NCBI GenBank assembly: GCA_002917075.1
Contig: NTMA01000100.1
Span: 1 to 64,000 of the forward strand
Direction of reading: 5' to 3'
From: Hawksworthiomyces lignivorus
Lineage: Eukaryota > Ascomycota > Sordariomycetes > Ophiostomatales > Ophiostomataceae
DNA length: 64,000 nt
Shown: piece by piece, positions 33,570 through 45,895 of the stretch
Numbering within the stretch: the stretch's first letter is position 1
Layout of the letters: each line of letters starts with the position of its first letter
The notes under the pieces: model-generated
Database searches by the model: none
What the model saw: only the letters and a program-made list of their open reading frames with translations
Told to the model about the DNA's origin: nothing
Translations under genes and position numbers: made by a program

Positions 33570-36500
33570 CGTCCCCAAAACGTCTCCTTGCAGGTACATA
33601 CAATGGTCTACGTATTTGTTCATGCTCTCTCTTCTTCGTGTGTGTGACTGATGGTGTGTCCGTGTTGTGCTTGTTGTCGCATTCTACATTCTGCTAATGA
33701 TGAATGCGAAGATTTGATATGTCCGGGATAGGGGAATAACATTCCGGAGTCGCACCGGCAGAACCAACACGGGTTCACTCAAATTGGACGTCAGAATGAG
33801 ATAGAGTACGAGACGATCACCGGGTTTCCTCCCGCAAATAAATAAAATCCTCAAAAAATAGTGTAAATAAAATAAGATAAAAATTAAAAATAAACACATA
33901 CAAAAAAAAGAAAGGCAGAGTAGTACTGAAGGATGGGGAGAGAGGGTGGGCAACTCAAAATTTTGCACATACATACAGATAATAGGTAAACCAGAGCGCA
34001 CGGCATGCTTGAAGAACAACGTCGGTAGGAGCCAGCATACAAGCCAAAGGTGTCTTCACAGCTTCGTCAGCTTCGTAAACTGTTTTTGCCATTCCACTCA
34101 GGTAAAGAAACCGGGAGACGGATCTGAGTTAGAGCAGCCGCAAAAAGAGGTGTACGACAAGACATTAGAAGTAACTCCTTGAAGAATAACAAAAAAGAAG
34201 CAAAATGCGAACCCATGCAGCGCATGAACAGAGCTGATCCAGGTCCCTGGCTTTGTTCGATTCAAAGTCCTTCCCTCTCTGTTATGGTTCATTCATTGTC
34301 TTCACATCAAACATTTACAAACTACAAGTCGTCAAACCCAACAACTTTACACCCCCCCTTTTTAAAGCAAGTCCATAACATGGCTATTGTGGTTTAAATC
34401 GAGCCTACCCCTTTAGAGCCGGCTTGCATTTCTTTCTACTGCATTCGTGCGTCTAGTTGCCGGTGTTCTTCTTTTTGGATGTCCATTTGTTTGGTTGTGC
34501 CTATGAGATGTCATGTTTCTACCTTTTTTATCTGCTTGTCTCTCGTATCCCAATCCTAGAAACGCCGCATACCCTCCCGCTTTTGGCCGTGTCGGCCTCA
34601 TTCTGTCCGAGGCGGTGTCTGAAGACCGAGCCAGTCGGAAGCTCATGGGCTGGCTTCTAGTTGACGAGTCAGAATTGTCTCGGCATTGAAGCTCGCGCCT
34701 GGCAAACCCCTCATCTTATTGTTTCTTCGTGCTGGTCGTCATTTTAAATACCTGTACGAGAATTCAATTCATGAAGAGGAGGGTAACGAGAAACGCAGAG
34801 GTCGCCAATCTCTACAAGCCACCTTGAGCAGGTACCTTTTGTTGGTGGCGGCGAGAGGCGTTTCTCTGGGATGGGCAAGCCCACCATGGACAAGGCTGTC
34901 TAATATAACGTGCACTTTCTTCCCAAATTGGCAAGGCAAGAATGACACGCCATCTGAAATGATCGACGGAACCCATCTTTTCACCCCGTCGGTTACACCT
35001 TTGTCTCTCAGTGACGGCACCGACACCTTGCAGCAGAGCAATGGCACACGCAAAGTGTTAGACCCAGCAGGGCCTCGCATATTTCTCATTCAGTCACACT
35101 CAGATTTCCCAGCAGGGGCTGCTGACACCTGATAACGTCTCGGCGACTTGCCTCTTTCTGTACCTAATTTTCGTTTTCCGGGCACATTGCCCACAGCTTT
35201 GCGAATAGCACCGTAGCACCGTCTGCTCCTTATGGTTGCATTCTATCTCTGCGCTTTCACCAATTTATACCATACCGCTTTGTTCCAATTCTCGGTTTAT
35301 TTTGTGTTTTTAATTGGTAAAATCAGCCCTTGCATCTACTACGGCCTACAGCCTTCAGAGCGGAACTAGATGCCAATATCAATCGCTGGCTAGCACTTGG
35401 AAAAATAATGAGTGGGTAAGCAGCATCTTGGGAAGGGTGCGTCAAGGGCTACATCTAAGAGTAGGTATGTATGCCAATCCCGACGGCATTCGTTTTTAGC
35501 GAACAGATTCAGCACAATGGCACTACCCTCCGGGCTAACAAACACCATCTCGAATCCCGTCTTCTGATATCAAAATAGTGCCAGAGGCGCAATCCGAAAC
35601 TAAAAACCCAGGAACTAGCTGCACCCTGCATCTTTTTCTGCTTCTGTGTTGCATTTCGTTTGACACAATGCTTAGGGGGAGTTCCTGTATCAAATTTGGC
35701 AAGAAAGCGACGTAAAGGAGAAAAGTGGAAAGGGGTTAAAAAAATAAACAGAGAAAATGCAAATAAAATGTAAATAAGAAGCCAGTTTTGAGTGCTAAGA
35801 TAGTGTTAATAGGATAGGAAAGAATAAAAGCAGAAGTACCATAGATCCTGTGTGCTCATATCAACAAGACACACTTCTCTGACAGACACAGCTAGGAAAG
35901 AAATCTCATGCTGGCATCTACAGCCCTAGGATCTAACCTGTCATGGACAGTCACTTCATGCACCGATATTGCGTGACCCAGCTCGTCTGGACACTCTCTG
36001 ATCGACCAAAATCAAATAGTTTTGTCTCTTATAAGCAATACGCGGCCATGGCCTTCCCGCAGCTTGCATCTTTACATATACCGGTACACATTTCGCCAAT
36101 CTTTCCACTAGTTTTGATTAGATAGCTAGATTACAACTTGAAAAATATAAGAAACAAGTGAATGGGTATTAGTTCGCCCGTGAAGGCGAGGGTTGTGTCA
36201 ACGGGAGATAGAGGCGTCGGTGAGAGAGGGCGTGCACATATGAGAGTAGCACTCCGAATATGGACGGCGAACAATGTCTCCCTTGTTAGAGCTTTTTGGT
36301 AACCAGAACTTCTCCACGAAAGCAAAAGTGTGGCCCAACACGTCAACGAAAGGCAGAGGTTCATTTAGTATAGCCCAATGAACGAAAGATGTCAGAATGA
36401 CGCTGGCCTACTAATGTCTTAGAAAGCAGTAGAAGGGCATCAATCTGACTCTACTTCTCGCTTCCTTCTTTAAGAAGATAGTCTTAAACATATGGAGAAT

Positions 36501-39500
36501 GTCTCAATGCGAGACACAAAGCAGACCATACTCGAAAATCAAAAATAGTATTATATCTTGTAGAGACAGAAGTGTACGGCCAAGATGCAAAACTGGACAC
36601 AGAACAAAGGAAATGAAGATGAATTTTGGATCGTGAAGCTGGCGGAATTCAAAGACACCCCTGGCGTTCTCTAGAACAGAAAGGGAACCAAGACGCGCGC
36701 AGGTTAATGGTTGCGCCTTGGATTTTCAACCTCGGCATTCCATCCGAAGCATATGTACGGGGAACGGGCATTGGAAGCATTTTTAAAGTCTATGTGCTTT
36801 TCCTCCGTCCATGTTGCTTTGTGCATACGTATATCAGAGTAACCAATACAAAAATTGCATATAACGTCCAAATAAGCTGCCCCCTCTGCCCCTTCCCCCC
36901 CACACAGACGATTGGGGTGTCGTCGGGGAAGCTGAAGATTTGCTCCGTCGGTACCGTGCACTTGTGAAGCGAGAGGTACGAGCAGGGGATGAGGGATGGG
37001 AAGGGGGAGAGAGGGGGAGAGAGGGGGAGAGAGGAGAGTTGCCTCCGAAGTGTACTCTGAAATTCTTTCCGTAATAAAGTTGAGTGTCTTTATACTTGCA
37101 CGATACAGGGTCCTTGTTGACACTAAACTTAGCAAGCAGTCGAAATAGGAAAGGAACAAGGGAGAACAACACATCTGCATGCACGCTGAAGCTCCTGCGG
37201 TCCCAGTTGCTTGCCCAAGTCTATATTCATCGCTTCATCTATTTCGTTCCTTCCAAATCGAGACAGGTGGATCAAAAAAGGGAAGCGGCAGAGTAAGTCT
37301 ATTCCAACGCCAAGAATCAGGGTTGTTCTTTGAGTTACATCCCCATTTCCTTTTTCTCTCCTGTCAACCATTTACCTCCCCACACTTTCCGCTATCTGCA
37401 AGCCATCTCACGTAACTTCGCTCGATTCCTTCAGCTACTAGACGTCTTGTCAGGATCCTCGCTTCAATACTTTGTTGTTTCTACAACGTTGAATTGCTTA
37501 AAGGTAGAGATGAAGAGACAAGCACACATTTCAAAGAATAAAAAAAAGAAAATATAACAAAAGCCACTGAAGGATCATAGACCAGAGAGGAACGAGACTT
37601 GTGACATTAAGAGACACAGGAAAACGATATGTTCATTTTGTTGGTTGAACACTATTGGATAGCCAGGAACAGGTCATGGACAACGAGTAACGAAAAAGCT
37701 ACCAGCTAACACTCCGTCAATTGCTGATCGACTCTGTCATGAGCCCTCACTAGCTTATTTTCCTTCATTCTTTTACACGTCAATAGATGTTCTCCTTCTT
37801 CCTGATATGGTGACAATGCCCGCCATCTATCTTCACCGCTGCCTTATCTGCGAGCATCCTGACGCACGCAGACTGGTCTAGGCAGACGAATGAATCAGGC
37901 TCTCTGAGTGGTGGATTGTATCAACAGGTCTGCGGACCTTCATATTCACAGTTCCGCCCACAGCTTCATTCGCTTTGCTCTTCTTCTCTCACTATGCTTC
38001 GTCACAATCTGTCGCAGCGGTCTGCTCCTAGAATCACGATCACCCTTGGCAGCCCCAAGCCCTAGTCAAGCTAGGAGCACAGACAGGTTAGGACGGCTTC
38101 GGAAAGCAAGCGGACGCTTTGTTCCCATGATAATCTCCTTCGACCTCAATCCTTCTTTCATGCCAACCTCCAGCACCATTCGCTGCCGTCTTTATCGGTG
38201 CATATTTTCCTTGCTCAACCACACACTTATTATCCCTCGCATTCATCACACTCTCTCATTTGTTCCAGACCATAATCGCTGCTGCAGCATTTCAAAACAT
38301 GCAGGCACATCTTCTTCGACGACGAGAAAATTAGCGTCTTTGGTGTCTTAGACTTCTTCGAGCCTACAATGTGGGAGAGTATTGCAGATCTCTGCTGCCT
38401 CCAACATAAACTACAAAACACTTTTTATCACGTACAAAAATGAACATGCAAGTACCTGCAGCTACTTTTTTTAACTTCACCCCCTTTCATATTTTCTCCT
38501 CTTCAAGTCTACAACATCGACTGCCCTCAGTCTAGTTTCCAACCTCTTGCGTCTCATGCCCCGACTTTGTTACTCCTTAGTTCCATTCGGCAACTCGACT
38601 CCTCGTCAAGTACTAACAAAGTTCATACTCCATCATGCACGTCACGTCTCAAATATGCAATCCTATGTAAAGCCAATCACTCAAGTCCGGATATGCTTCA
38701 CTATGGATATGCATAGGCGGGTGAGGACAACATGGAGGCATAACTTTGATAGAAAACCGTCTTTGATTGCGCAATTAATCAACCCTCCCTCCCCATTTTG
38801 TCCACATCCCCCGAAAAGATAGTAAAGACGAAAGGCTGAGCACCGTATCTTATAGCTGACAAATCCCATCTATCGAACGAGGCTCTGCTGAGGTAACGCA
38901 ACGTATCCGACATACTAACTGTTTTCTTTTACGATCAACTCGTCTTCCTTTCTAGAGGCACTTATTTTGAAAGCTCTGATCTCTTCCTAGTCATAGAACC
39001 ACACCTATTTCATTGCTAATTAGCAACACGGTTACATCCTCTTAATTCATGTTCTTAGTATCTTCGCCCGAATTCACTTTTACCTTTGAACACCACTGCT
39101 TTTAGTCTCCCCTGTTCCGTGATCTTCAACATCTTATAGCCTCGTTATACTCTATAAATTTGATCCCTTTTTCCGTCTTCGAATACACTGTCACGCTATC
39201 CCGCTGAATTTAACTGACGTATCGAATCAGAAGCAATACCAAGAGTACCGGCTGATGATCGACCTAATTAAAAGTGACATATTCAAAGGAATAAAAAACT
39301 GCTTTGTTCTCGGCACATTACGTGGGGGTTATTTACTAGCCGTAGAAATGAGCTCCATGTGCAGTAAATCTCTATAAGACCGAGTGCGCGAGACAACAAA
39401 CATTCGAGATGCACCATCTCGTCAAAGTACCCCTGTAGAAGTTGTTCTATCATCCATTGCCACGGCGCTTTTAGTTCCAGCACGTACCAGGAGATAAGTT

Positions 39501-39893
39501 CCAATAACGCTTCCTGGCACGCGCACGTACATACACGTACATATGTGTTCCCAAAAAGGATAGGAGACAAGAGCAAATGGGGCCTCTAGGATATGGTTAG
39601 AGAGGTTGCGGTGCTAGGATAATAAAATATTTGAAGAGCAAAATTCATATAAGGGAAGCCCGATATCTTCTAATCGCAGGGTCCTCTCTAGCTGCCACCT
39701 ACCTGTCTCGTTTCAGTATTCAGTCTATTATACCTCCAAACGACGGTTTTGGTGTCGATGAACTTTCTACCATAGCACCATCGGCGCTGAGGGAGTATTT
39801 GACAGAATTTTTTCTAACACGGTTATACTTCCACCATCTTTGCGTGACGACTAGGCGATTGGGCTTAGATTAAGCTCTTTAGGCCGTTTGTCA
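33569..39893. other. Large gene-free spacer upstream of the Zn2Cys6 gene
   Basis: About 6.3 kb in which no open frame above 160 codons, RNA gene or transposon remnant could be supported. The largest frames (34686-35132, 37908-38351 plus; 36704-37180 minus) lack family motifs and flanking splice signals. From about 37300 to 39200 the plus strand is rich in C and T, which fits promoter or leader sequence of the downstream plus-strand regulator. Candidates for what it holds are a long 5' leader, distal promoter or a non-coding transcript. None can be shown from sequence alone. Confidence 0.5.
37003..37036. repeat. GA/G-rich 10-bp tandem repeat
   Basis: About three units of GAGGGGGAGA in tandem in the spacer upstream of the Zn2Cys6 gene. 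The purine-rich strand is the plus strand. Confidence 0.75.
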
Positions 39894-42800
39894 ATGACGC
39901 TGTATACCAGCAATTTGAAGAGGACACCTCTCCATCTGTCCATTTCTCCTGCATCACCTCAGGGTTCAACTACGCTGCATCACCAGCATGAGAACCTGCC
40001 GCCGCTGTCAGCAGCGGCGCCTCTGCGGCCATCTCTGAGAACATTAAATGACCACCAGAAGCTGCCGTCTTATTGTTACAACAATCATTCAGAAGTGCCA
40101 CAGAGATTACAACAGCCAGCCACTCAAGATCTTAACGTGTCGGCTACCATCGCCGATAGCAGCAGCGGTGACGGACTTGGCGGTCCAATGGAAAAGAAAC
40201 CTACAGGAGCAGTAACTAACGCTACAAAGAGGGGGAATGCTGCTCTGAGACGCCCGCCGATGCGCTCTAGCATTGCATGCGTCCGCTGTCGCCGGTCAAA
40301 AATTAAATGTGACAATGATGGCAGCGCCTTGTCTCCCTGCGATACTTGTATCAGAGCCGGTCGAGAGTGCAGGTATCCTGCTGCACCCACTGTGGCACAA
40401 AGACGTTGTATTGAATTAGAGCCGGCCCCTACAAGCACGCCGAACAGCAGCACCAATTCCAGCGACGTGAAGCGAGAAAAGCCTTTTTTCTTTGAACGAG
40501 GACCGGACCCCAAGCGTTTGAAGAAGTTTGAAGAAAATTTCCACCTTGACGCAGAGTTGGCCGGAAAGGCCCGCGCTCGAGAAGTGCTCTCGGCACCCTA
40601 CCTTACTGAAACCTTATGGACACAGATCTTCGATATATACCGTCTGCACTTTGCGACCGAACTTCCGTTTCTTCACATGCCGACCTTGAAGGAGCATTTG
40701 GGAGATAAAGCTGAAACTGGTCAGGAGACTCACGTAGTTAACAGAGATCTTGTTCTACTAGGGGTCCTCACTTTGACTTCACGTTTCCACCCAGATCTTG
40801 TCAAGTACATCAATTATACCTGCGCCAGCAGAGAGAAGACCCGGGCTAACCATGCGCTAAAAATGGATCCGTGGGCTGCTTCAGAATATTACGCGGATAT
40901 TTTGACTAAAGCTCTGGGTCCCTTGCGTTCGAGCCTGACATCTGCCAGCGTTGAGCGTGTCCAGGCCTTCTTGATGCTGGGGTTGTACGAGTGGAGCCAA
41001 GCCAAGAGAAACGCCGGTGGGCTGAGTGCCTGGATGTATGTTGGCATTGCGATTCGCATGGCTCAGGCTATCGGCCTGTGTTTTGGGGGTGGAATGGGCC
41101 AGGCCCAGCCCCCGACAGAGAAAGCAGCAAGAATTGCGGCCGACGAAGCTGTGGTAGAGGCAGAGGCTTCTTTGCCCGTTTCCCACGCTACCAACCGTCT
41201 CTGGTTCTCTTCTGCGGCGGCAACGAAGCAAGAAGTGCTGCCTTGTGACGCTAAGACTGTCAAAACGCACTCCATTGTTACTACAACGGGCGGGCCGGAG
41301 ACGAATTCTCAGGAGTTTGTTCGATGGGAGATAAATCGTCGAACCATGTTTAGCTGTTTAGTCCTGGACCGAATGCTCGCCTGCGGCAAAAAGAGGATGC
41401 CAGTAATTCGCTCAGGAGACTTGCGAATTCAATTGCCTTGCTCCGACTTCTCTTTTGATCTTGGAGTACCAGTCTCCACGGGTTATCTGAAGCCTCTGGC
41501 AGCAGAGGATGGCCAAGTTAAGTGTGAGGTGGTGACGGCGGTCAATCATGACAGCCTGCTGGCTCGCTTTATCTGTCTCGTCGACATATGGGGCGAGATT
41601 TCTCAGTACAGCTTCGCAGGCGGCAGGCTTGTGGAAAAGCAACCGCCATGGGAAGAAACAAATTTCCGGCGGCTGCGAGCCGTACTTGACGATTTCTATG
41701 CTGGCCTTCCATCAGCATTTGTCTTGTCATCGAGCAACTACCACAAGCACGAAAATCAAAATGCGTCGAGCGTGTATGTGTCATTACACATGCTAGGTGC
41801 AGTGTGCCAAATCATGCTACACCGCGAGTATATACCGTTTATTCCGTTGCGCTGTCCGGGTCCCACCGGGCCGCTTGATGAGCCGACTTTCCCAAAAGAC
41901 AGCGTCCCAACAGGCTTCTGGGAAGAAAGCGCGGAACATGTCTTCCAATCAGCTCGGGACATTGTCGATCTGATTGAGATCTGCCAAGCACGAGATAAAA
42001 TGCCCATGTCCGCATTGGTTGTGTTTTCCATTTGGACAGCGGCTTTTGTGGGCATTTATGCATGGCATTTTCCGAAGCTGGACATCCACCGACACATGCT
42101 TGGTAATTTTGATGGCGGCTATAGTGATGGGCGGCGGTTTGTAACGCCTGATGGCGAGTATGCCCTCGTCACGAATTACGGGCCAACGGGTGTATCTTTC
42201 AGCGCTCTCTTGCGGTTGTCTCCATGGCTGCAAATGGCTGCTGAGTATGTCAATTACTTTCGGGATATGGACAAGTTCTACGAAGGTGTCAAGAAGGATT
42301 ACTGGGCGCATATCTCTGGAGACGGACGAGGCACAGGCAAGACCAGCGTCCGGCTCGGCGGTGATGGTGGCGGATTAGACGAGTGGACTGTCCACGGGCC
42401 GAAAGTGACAAACAACGGCAATATTCTTGTAAATGGACTGCCTTTTGCCGAAGCTACTGGTCGGCCAAGGACTGGCAGCTCCACTAGCAGTTCTGGCCAG
42501 AGCCACAGTTCACCAGTTACTCCGCCCGCTGTGGCTCTCGTCTCCGAAATAAAGTATGGGAATGACAGCAACTCCCACCATACCAGCAAAGACAATGGTA
42601 ATCACGGCAGAGACTTATCCGGGGCTCAGAGCCATTTGGGATCTAGCAATGGTATCTCGCGGATGTCGTGGTTGACGTCTTCTAATTCCTATATCCCTAT
42701 CTGCCCCCGCATTGCATCAAAGAGTGAAGGTGAGCAGGAGAGTCGTCCAGTAACTTCGCCGACCGGAGCCACGCCCACAACAGGACCGGAGCCACCTGCT

Positions 42801-43268
42801 GAGAGCAACCCTGCTGTGATATATACTAATAATAGTTTCATGTCTCACTGCGTGTCACCCGACAGCTTAGCAGTACACTCGCCTCTACAGCAATCACCGA
42901 CATACGGACAGTTGTGGGACTCTCCCCCAGAACAGCCACTTAACTCAAGTCAACAAATATCTCTGTACATGCAGCATCACACGCAGCAACCAATTTACCC
43001 ACCAACAGTATCGTCACCGGATTCCGGTTATCTTGATGAGGGACAGACAGACGAATACGGAAACATGGCGCCGTATTACCAGGGACTTGCAGAAGTGGAA
43101 CAGTATGTTATCAAACACCAAGGTATGCGGTGGCAGGACGCCAGCCAGGCTGCTGGAATTGAGCATTTCTCCCACGGTGAGTCAAGCGGACCGGCCGTAT
43201 GGACAGACCAGCAGTACAGCCTATTTCATGGCCCATGGGCAGGCTTAGCTTATGGATCGCACAGTTAA
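39894..43268 (+). CDS. Zn2Cys6 (binuclear cluster) fungal transcription factor
   Basis: DNA-binding regulator of the GAL4 type, acting in the nucleus. The first in-frame ATG is at 39894 and gives 1124 aa in one exon. The zinc cluster is complete: Cys at residues 129, 132, 139, 149, 152 and 159 (C-x2-C-x6-C-x9-C-x2-C-x6-C), with the basic RRSKIK inside. A fungal-specific middle homology region (Fungal_trans type) follows, about residues 235-700, with the motifs LHFATELPFLHMP, ASVERVQAFLMLGLYEW and AWMYVGIAIRMAQAIGL. The C-terminal 300 residues are Ser/Thr/Pro/Gln-rich and probably hold the activation domain. An N-terminal Pro/Ser/Gln-rich stretch of 125 residues precedes the cluster. Codon use is less GC-rich than in dynein or GCP4. 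The target pathway cannot be read from sequence, and the neighbours do not suggest a cluster. Confidence 0.93.
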   Translation: MTLYTSNLKRTPLHLSISPASPQGSTTLHHQHENLPPLSAAAPLRPSLRTLNDHQKLPSYCYNNHSEVPQRLQQPATQDLNVSATIADSSSGDGLGGPMEKKPTGAVTNATKRGNAALRRPPMRSSIACVRCRRSKIKCDNDGSALSPCDTCIRAGRECRYPAAPTVAQRRCIELEPAPTSTPNSSTNSSDVKREKPFFFERGPDPKRLKKFEENFHLDAELAGKARAREVLSAPYLTETLWTQIFDIYRLHFATELPFLHMPTLKEHLGDKAETGQETHVVNRDLVLLGVLTLTSRFHPDLVKYINYTCASREKTRANHALKMDPWAASEYYADILTKALGPLRSSLTSASVERVQAFLMLGLYEWSQAKRNAGGLSAWMYVGIAIRMAQAIGLCFGGGMGQAQPPTEKAARIAADEAVVEAEASLPVSHATNRLWFSSAAATKQEVLPCDAKTVKTHSIVTTTGGPETNSQEFVRWEINRRTMFSCLVLDRMLACGKKRMPVIRSGDLRIQLPCSDFSFDLGVPVSTGYLKPLAAEDGQVKCEVVTAVNHDSLLARFICLVDIWGEISQYSFAGGRLVEKQPPWEETNFRRLRAVLDDFYAGLPSAFVLSSSNYHKHENQNASSVYVSLHMLGAVCQIMLHREYIPFIPLRCPGPTGPLDEPTFPKDSVPTGFWEESAEHVFQSARDIVDLIEICQARDKMPMSALVVFSIWTAAFVGIYAWHFPKLDIHRHMLGNFDGGYSDGRRFVTPDGEYALVTNYGPTGVSFSALLRLSPWLQMAAEYVNYFRDMDKFYEGVKKDYWAHISGDGRGTGKTSVRLGGDGGGLDEWTVHGPKVTNNGNILVNGLPFAEATGRPRTGSSTSSSGQSHSSPVTPPAVALVSEIKYGNDSNSHHTSKDNGNHGRDLSGAQSHLGSSNGISRMSWLTSSNSYIPICPRIASKSEGEQESRPVTSPTGATPTTGPEPPAESNPAVIYTNNSFMSHCVSPDSLAVHSPLQQSPTYGQLWDSPPEQPLNSSQQISLYMQHHTQQPIYPPTVSSPDSGYLDEGQTDEYGNMAPYYQGLAEVEQYVIKHQGMRWQDASQAAGIEHFSHGESSGPAVWTDQQYSLFHGPWAGLAYGSHS

Positions 43269-45895
43269 TGTTGGAGAAAGATGTGGTACACAAATTTATG
43301 TAATTTTTTTTCTTTTGTCCTTGCTTCAATTCTATGGGAAACCAGGGGGATGAACGAGACCAAGTCGCCTTGCTCCTAAGTTTATTCATATTACTGTCCA
43401 TTGGATCGATTGACCTTGATACAAAAAAAAGCACATTTACCTCGTCCTGTTGTTTTCTTCATTTTCTATTTTCTTATTTTATTTTCTTATTTTTTTTGGC
43501 TTGTAACTATTTGATATCATAGTGATTCCCAAATTAGTAAGATATGTGTACTGTACCCCAGTTACGGTTCTCTTTTCAGATGCGGATGTAAGGCAGTCTC
43601 TTTTGCCTCTATATTTATTAAGTAACCATGTTCTGGGGCTTTTTTCTAATTAAAAAAAAAAGGCAACTTAATTAAGCGTGAGGCTCTTTCATAGCTGGGC
43701 AATACTTCTTGTACCTCTCGTGCTTATGTCACTTGTTGGCGGGTGAAACAAAGAGCTATCATTTGCACTGCCAGAAAAGCTTTCCAGTAGTAGCGGCAAC
43801 TCGACACAATGAACAGAGATATACGAAAGCTAGAGAAGTGCACATTGACAAAAATAGAACCGCGGATAGCTTCTTTTGATGCAGAAGGCTAGAAAACAGC
43901 AATAGGATACAGCTAGCAACCCCACAAAACCGACTAAAAAGGGAAAAGAGCAGCAGAGAGACGGCTCAGCCACCCCATCTACAACCAAAACGGTAGCGGG
44001 CACGGCGGGCTGGGCTGATTTCACTGAGAGCTGCTGTTCTGCAACGCTGACGCAGACGACTCTGCATGGGCTTACAGTACAAAAAATTCTGTGCTAAGCT
44101 TCATTGGTATTAAGCCTTGTACCCGGTAGTTAGTCTTGACCATGTTAAAGACTCGACGTCTTTTATTAAGGGTCTCGCGACCTCCCCGTATGTAATACGA
44201 CGTACGGAGTACTATGTACTCCGTACATGAGATCTATTAGGAACGCTTGCCGAATATCGTAGCGTGCTTCCAAATTCCCTTTGCTTTGGGGAAGAGCTTA
44301 TTTTTATGTAAAACCAACCTTTGTCAACATCTTCCGCCACGTTCGCTTCAGTGCTGACCCACAAGCTGAGACATGGTTGGGAGGACGCTGATAGGGCAAG
44401 ATGGCACCCACCCGATAATAGCTTCAAGAGATTGTTCGCCGAACTTTGTCAGCTAAATGTGCACCAGCTTGCCTACCTATGCTCACTTGTTCCACACGCT
44501 TGCTTCTGTTGCTCCCGCCAAAGAACTTTTCTCCTTTGGAAGAACCATTATCAAGCTCTCTTCTGCATCTTTCTAGATGGTCCTTTTTGCACTTTCTTCG
44601 AGAGCATTATAGGGCTAGGCGATGTATCACTGTAACTGGGACCGGATCCTCTTGGTCTTACAGGTTGCACTGAGGAGACCGCTGGACATTGCAGTACGTT
44701 GAAGAACAACAGCAAACATGCCCCACACGGGCAGGGTGTCACCCATCGGCAGATTTTGATAGGACGTCACTAAAGAAATGTAAGAAAGAACCCGGAAAGG
44801 GAAGCCAAAATATGTAAGGGTTCCGGCAGAGCCACAGGCGGTGACCCAGAAATGTGAGCATTGACAGAATAGAGGCTGGGGTGACCGGCACCAAGACCCT
44901 CTTCATCAGCAGATATGCCTTCTATTTTCGCCGTGTTTTTCTTTGGATATCTGTAGGCTCAAACTGGTTTTGGTTGTGAGTGACCCTTTTTTAATGAGAC
45001 TAGTGACTGTTGTGGATGAGTGAGTGGCTGATTTTGGTCTATTTCACGCTCGCTGTTGAGCCCAAGAAAGCCCTACGAGACTTAATTAAATATGCGAAAG
45101 GGTACGAGATACGGAATAGGAGAATCTAATTTGCTTTTTGGGAGGCTGTCTTTGTATCGTCTATTCGTCCGTGCGACCAGCTGAAAAGAAACAAAGATGC
45201 GCTAAAACTGATCTTGGGGGGGCCAAATACAAAGAGCAAAGAAAATGGCCCTCCCTGTATGATGTTTGTGAGAGCTTTCACGGATTCTCGGCTCACTTAC
45301 CAGGAGGTAGTGTGGCTTTGCTCTCGGTCCCTGGTTCTTTGGTTCGCCATGCACAGGCAGGCTGCCAGCGTGCTTGCTCGACTGGCCTGGGTCAGACGAA
45401 GCCCTGCTCGTATGGAGCCTCACCTGCATATTCGATCTTTGCGTGTCCCCTCCTGGCTTCCAATAATACCTTTCCTTCATTGGGATTAGATACCACCGTT
45501 TAAAGAAACCTCTGCGGAAGAGGCGAAGCCATTAACGCGAGAACGAGCTGGACCCATATCAGCGGGATTTTGATGCCTCTTTCTCCCTTACCCACCCCCG
45601 GGCTGTCTGGCCCCGGTTGTCGGGCCCCGGTCACCTCATCTACATATGCTGTGCGTTCTCTTTATGCTTCTTTATAGGAAAAATGAAATAAACTTTTGCA
45701 TATATCCCTGAGGGCGCCTCCTTTCACTTCGTGCCTTTCATTTGGTATTGTTCTTTGTCTCTCGCTTGAACTTGCTTGGTGCTCAACCATCTTTCGTTTT
45801 TCTCTTTTCCTTGTTTTTTGTAGTTGCAAAGAGAGACCTTTTGAGTCTCTTTCTTTCTTTTCATCTGCCTCTCGTTTGACCCAGTTCTAGTCAAT
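43269..45895. other. Intergenic region between the Zn2Cys6 gene and the S28 peptidase gene
   Basis: About 2.6 kb without a supportable gene. The first 250 bases are T-rich and likely include the 3' untranslated region of the Zn2Cys6 gene. A perfect inverted repeat lies at 44202-44226. The last 250 bases before the peptidase start are strongly CT-rich on the plus strand, as expected for a fungal promoter and leader. Confidence 0.6.
44202..44226. repeat. Perfect 11-bp inverted repeat containing TACGGAGTA
   Basis: Arms GTACGGAGTAC (44202-44212) and GTACTCCGTAC (44216-44226) are perfect reverse complements separated by TAT. Each arm holds the 9-mer TACGGAGTA, which is also found singly at four other spacer sites in the window. 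It could be a protein-binding site or the ends of a tiny element. Confidence 0.9.

Noticed and set aside
34251..34267. T-arm-like stem CTTTG-TTCGATT-CAAAG suggesting a tRNA
   Set aside because: No matching A-box, D-arm or anticodon arm upstream, and the following seven bases do not pair with any sequence about 70 bases upstream.
37908..38351. 147-codon plus-strand frame with a hydrophobic start
   Set aside because: Low-complexity pyrimidine-rich sequence, no motif, and no nearby splice signals that extend it into a larger protein.
39631..39873. 80-codon frame just upstream of the Zn2Cys6 gene as a possible extra exon or uORF
   Set aside because: It begins at TTG with no in-frame ATG, and I see no donor/acceptor pair joining it to the downstream frame.
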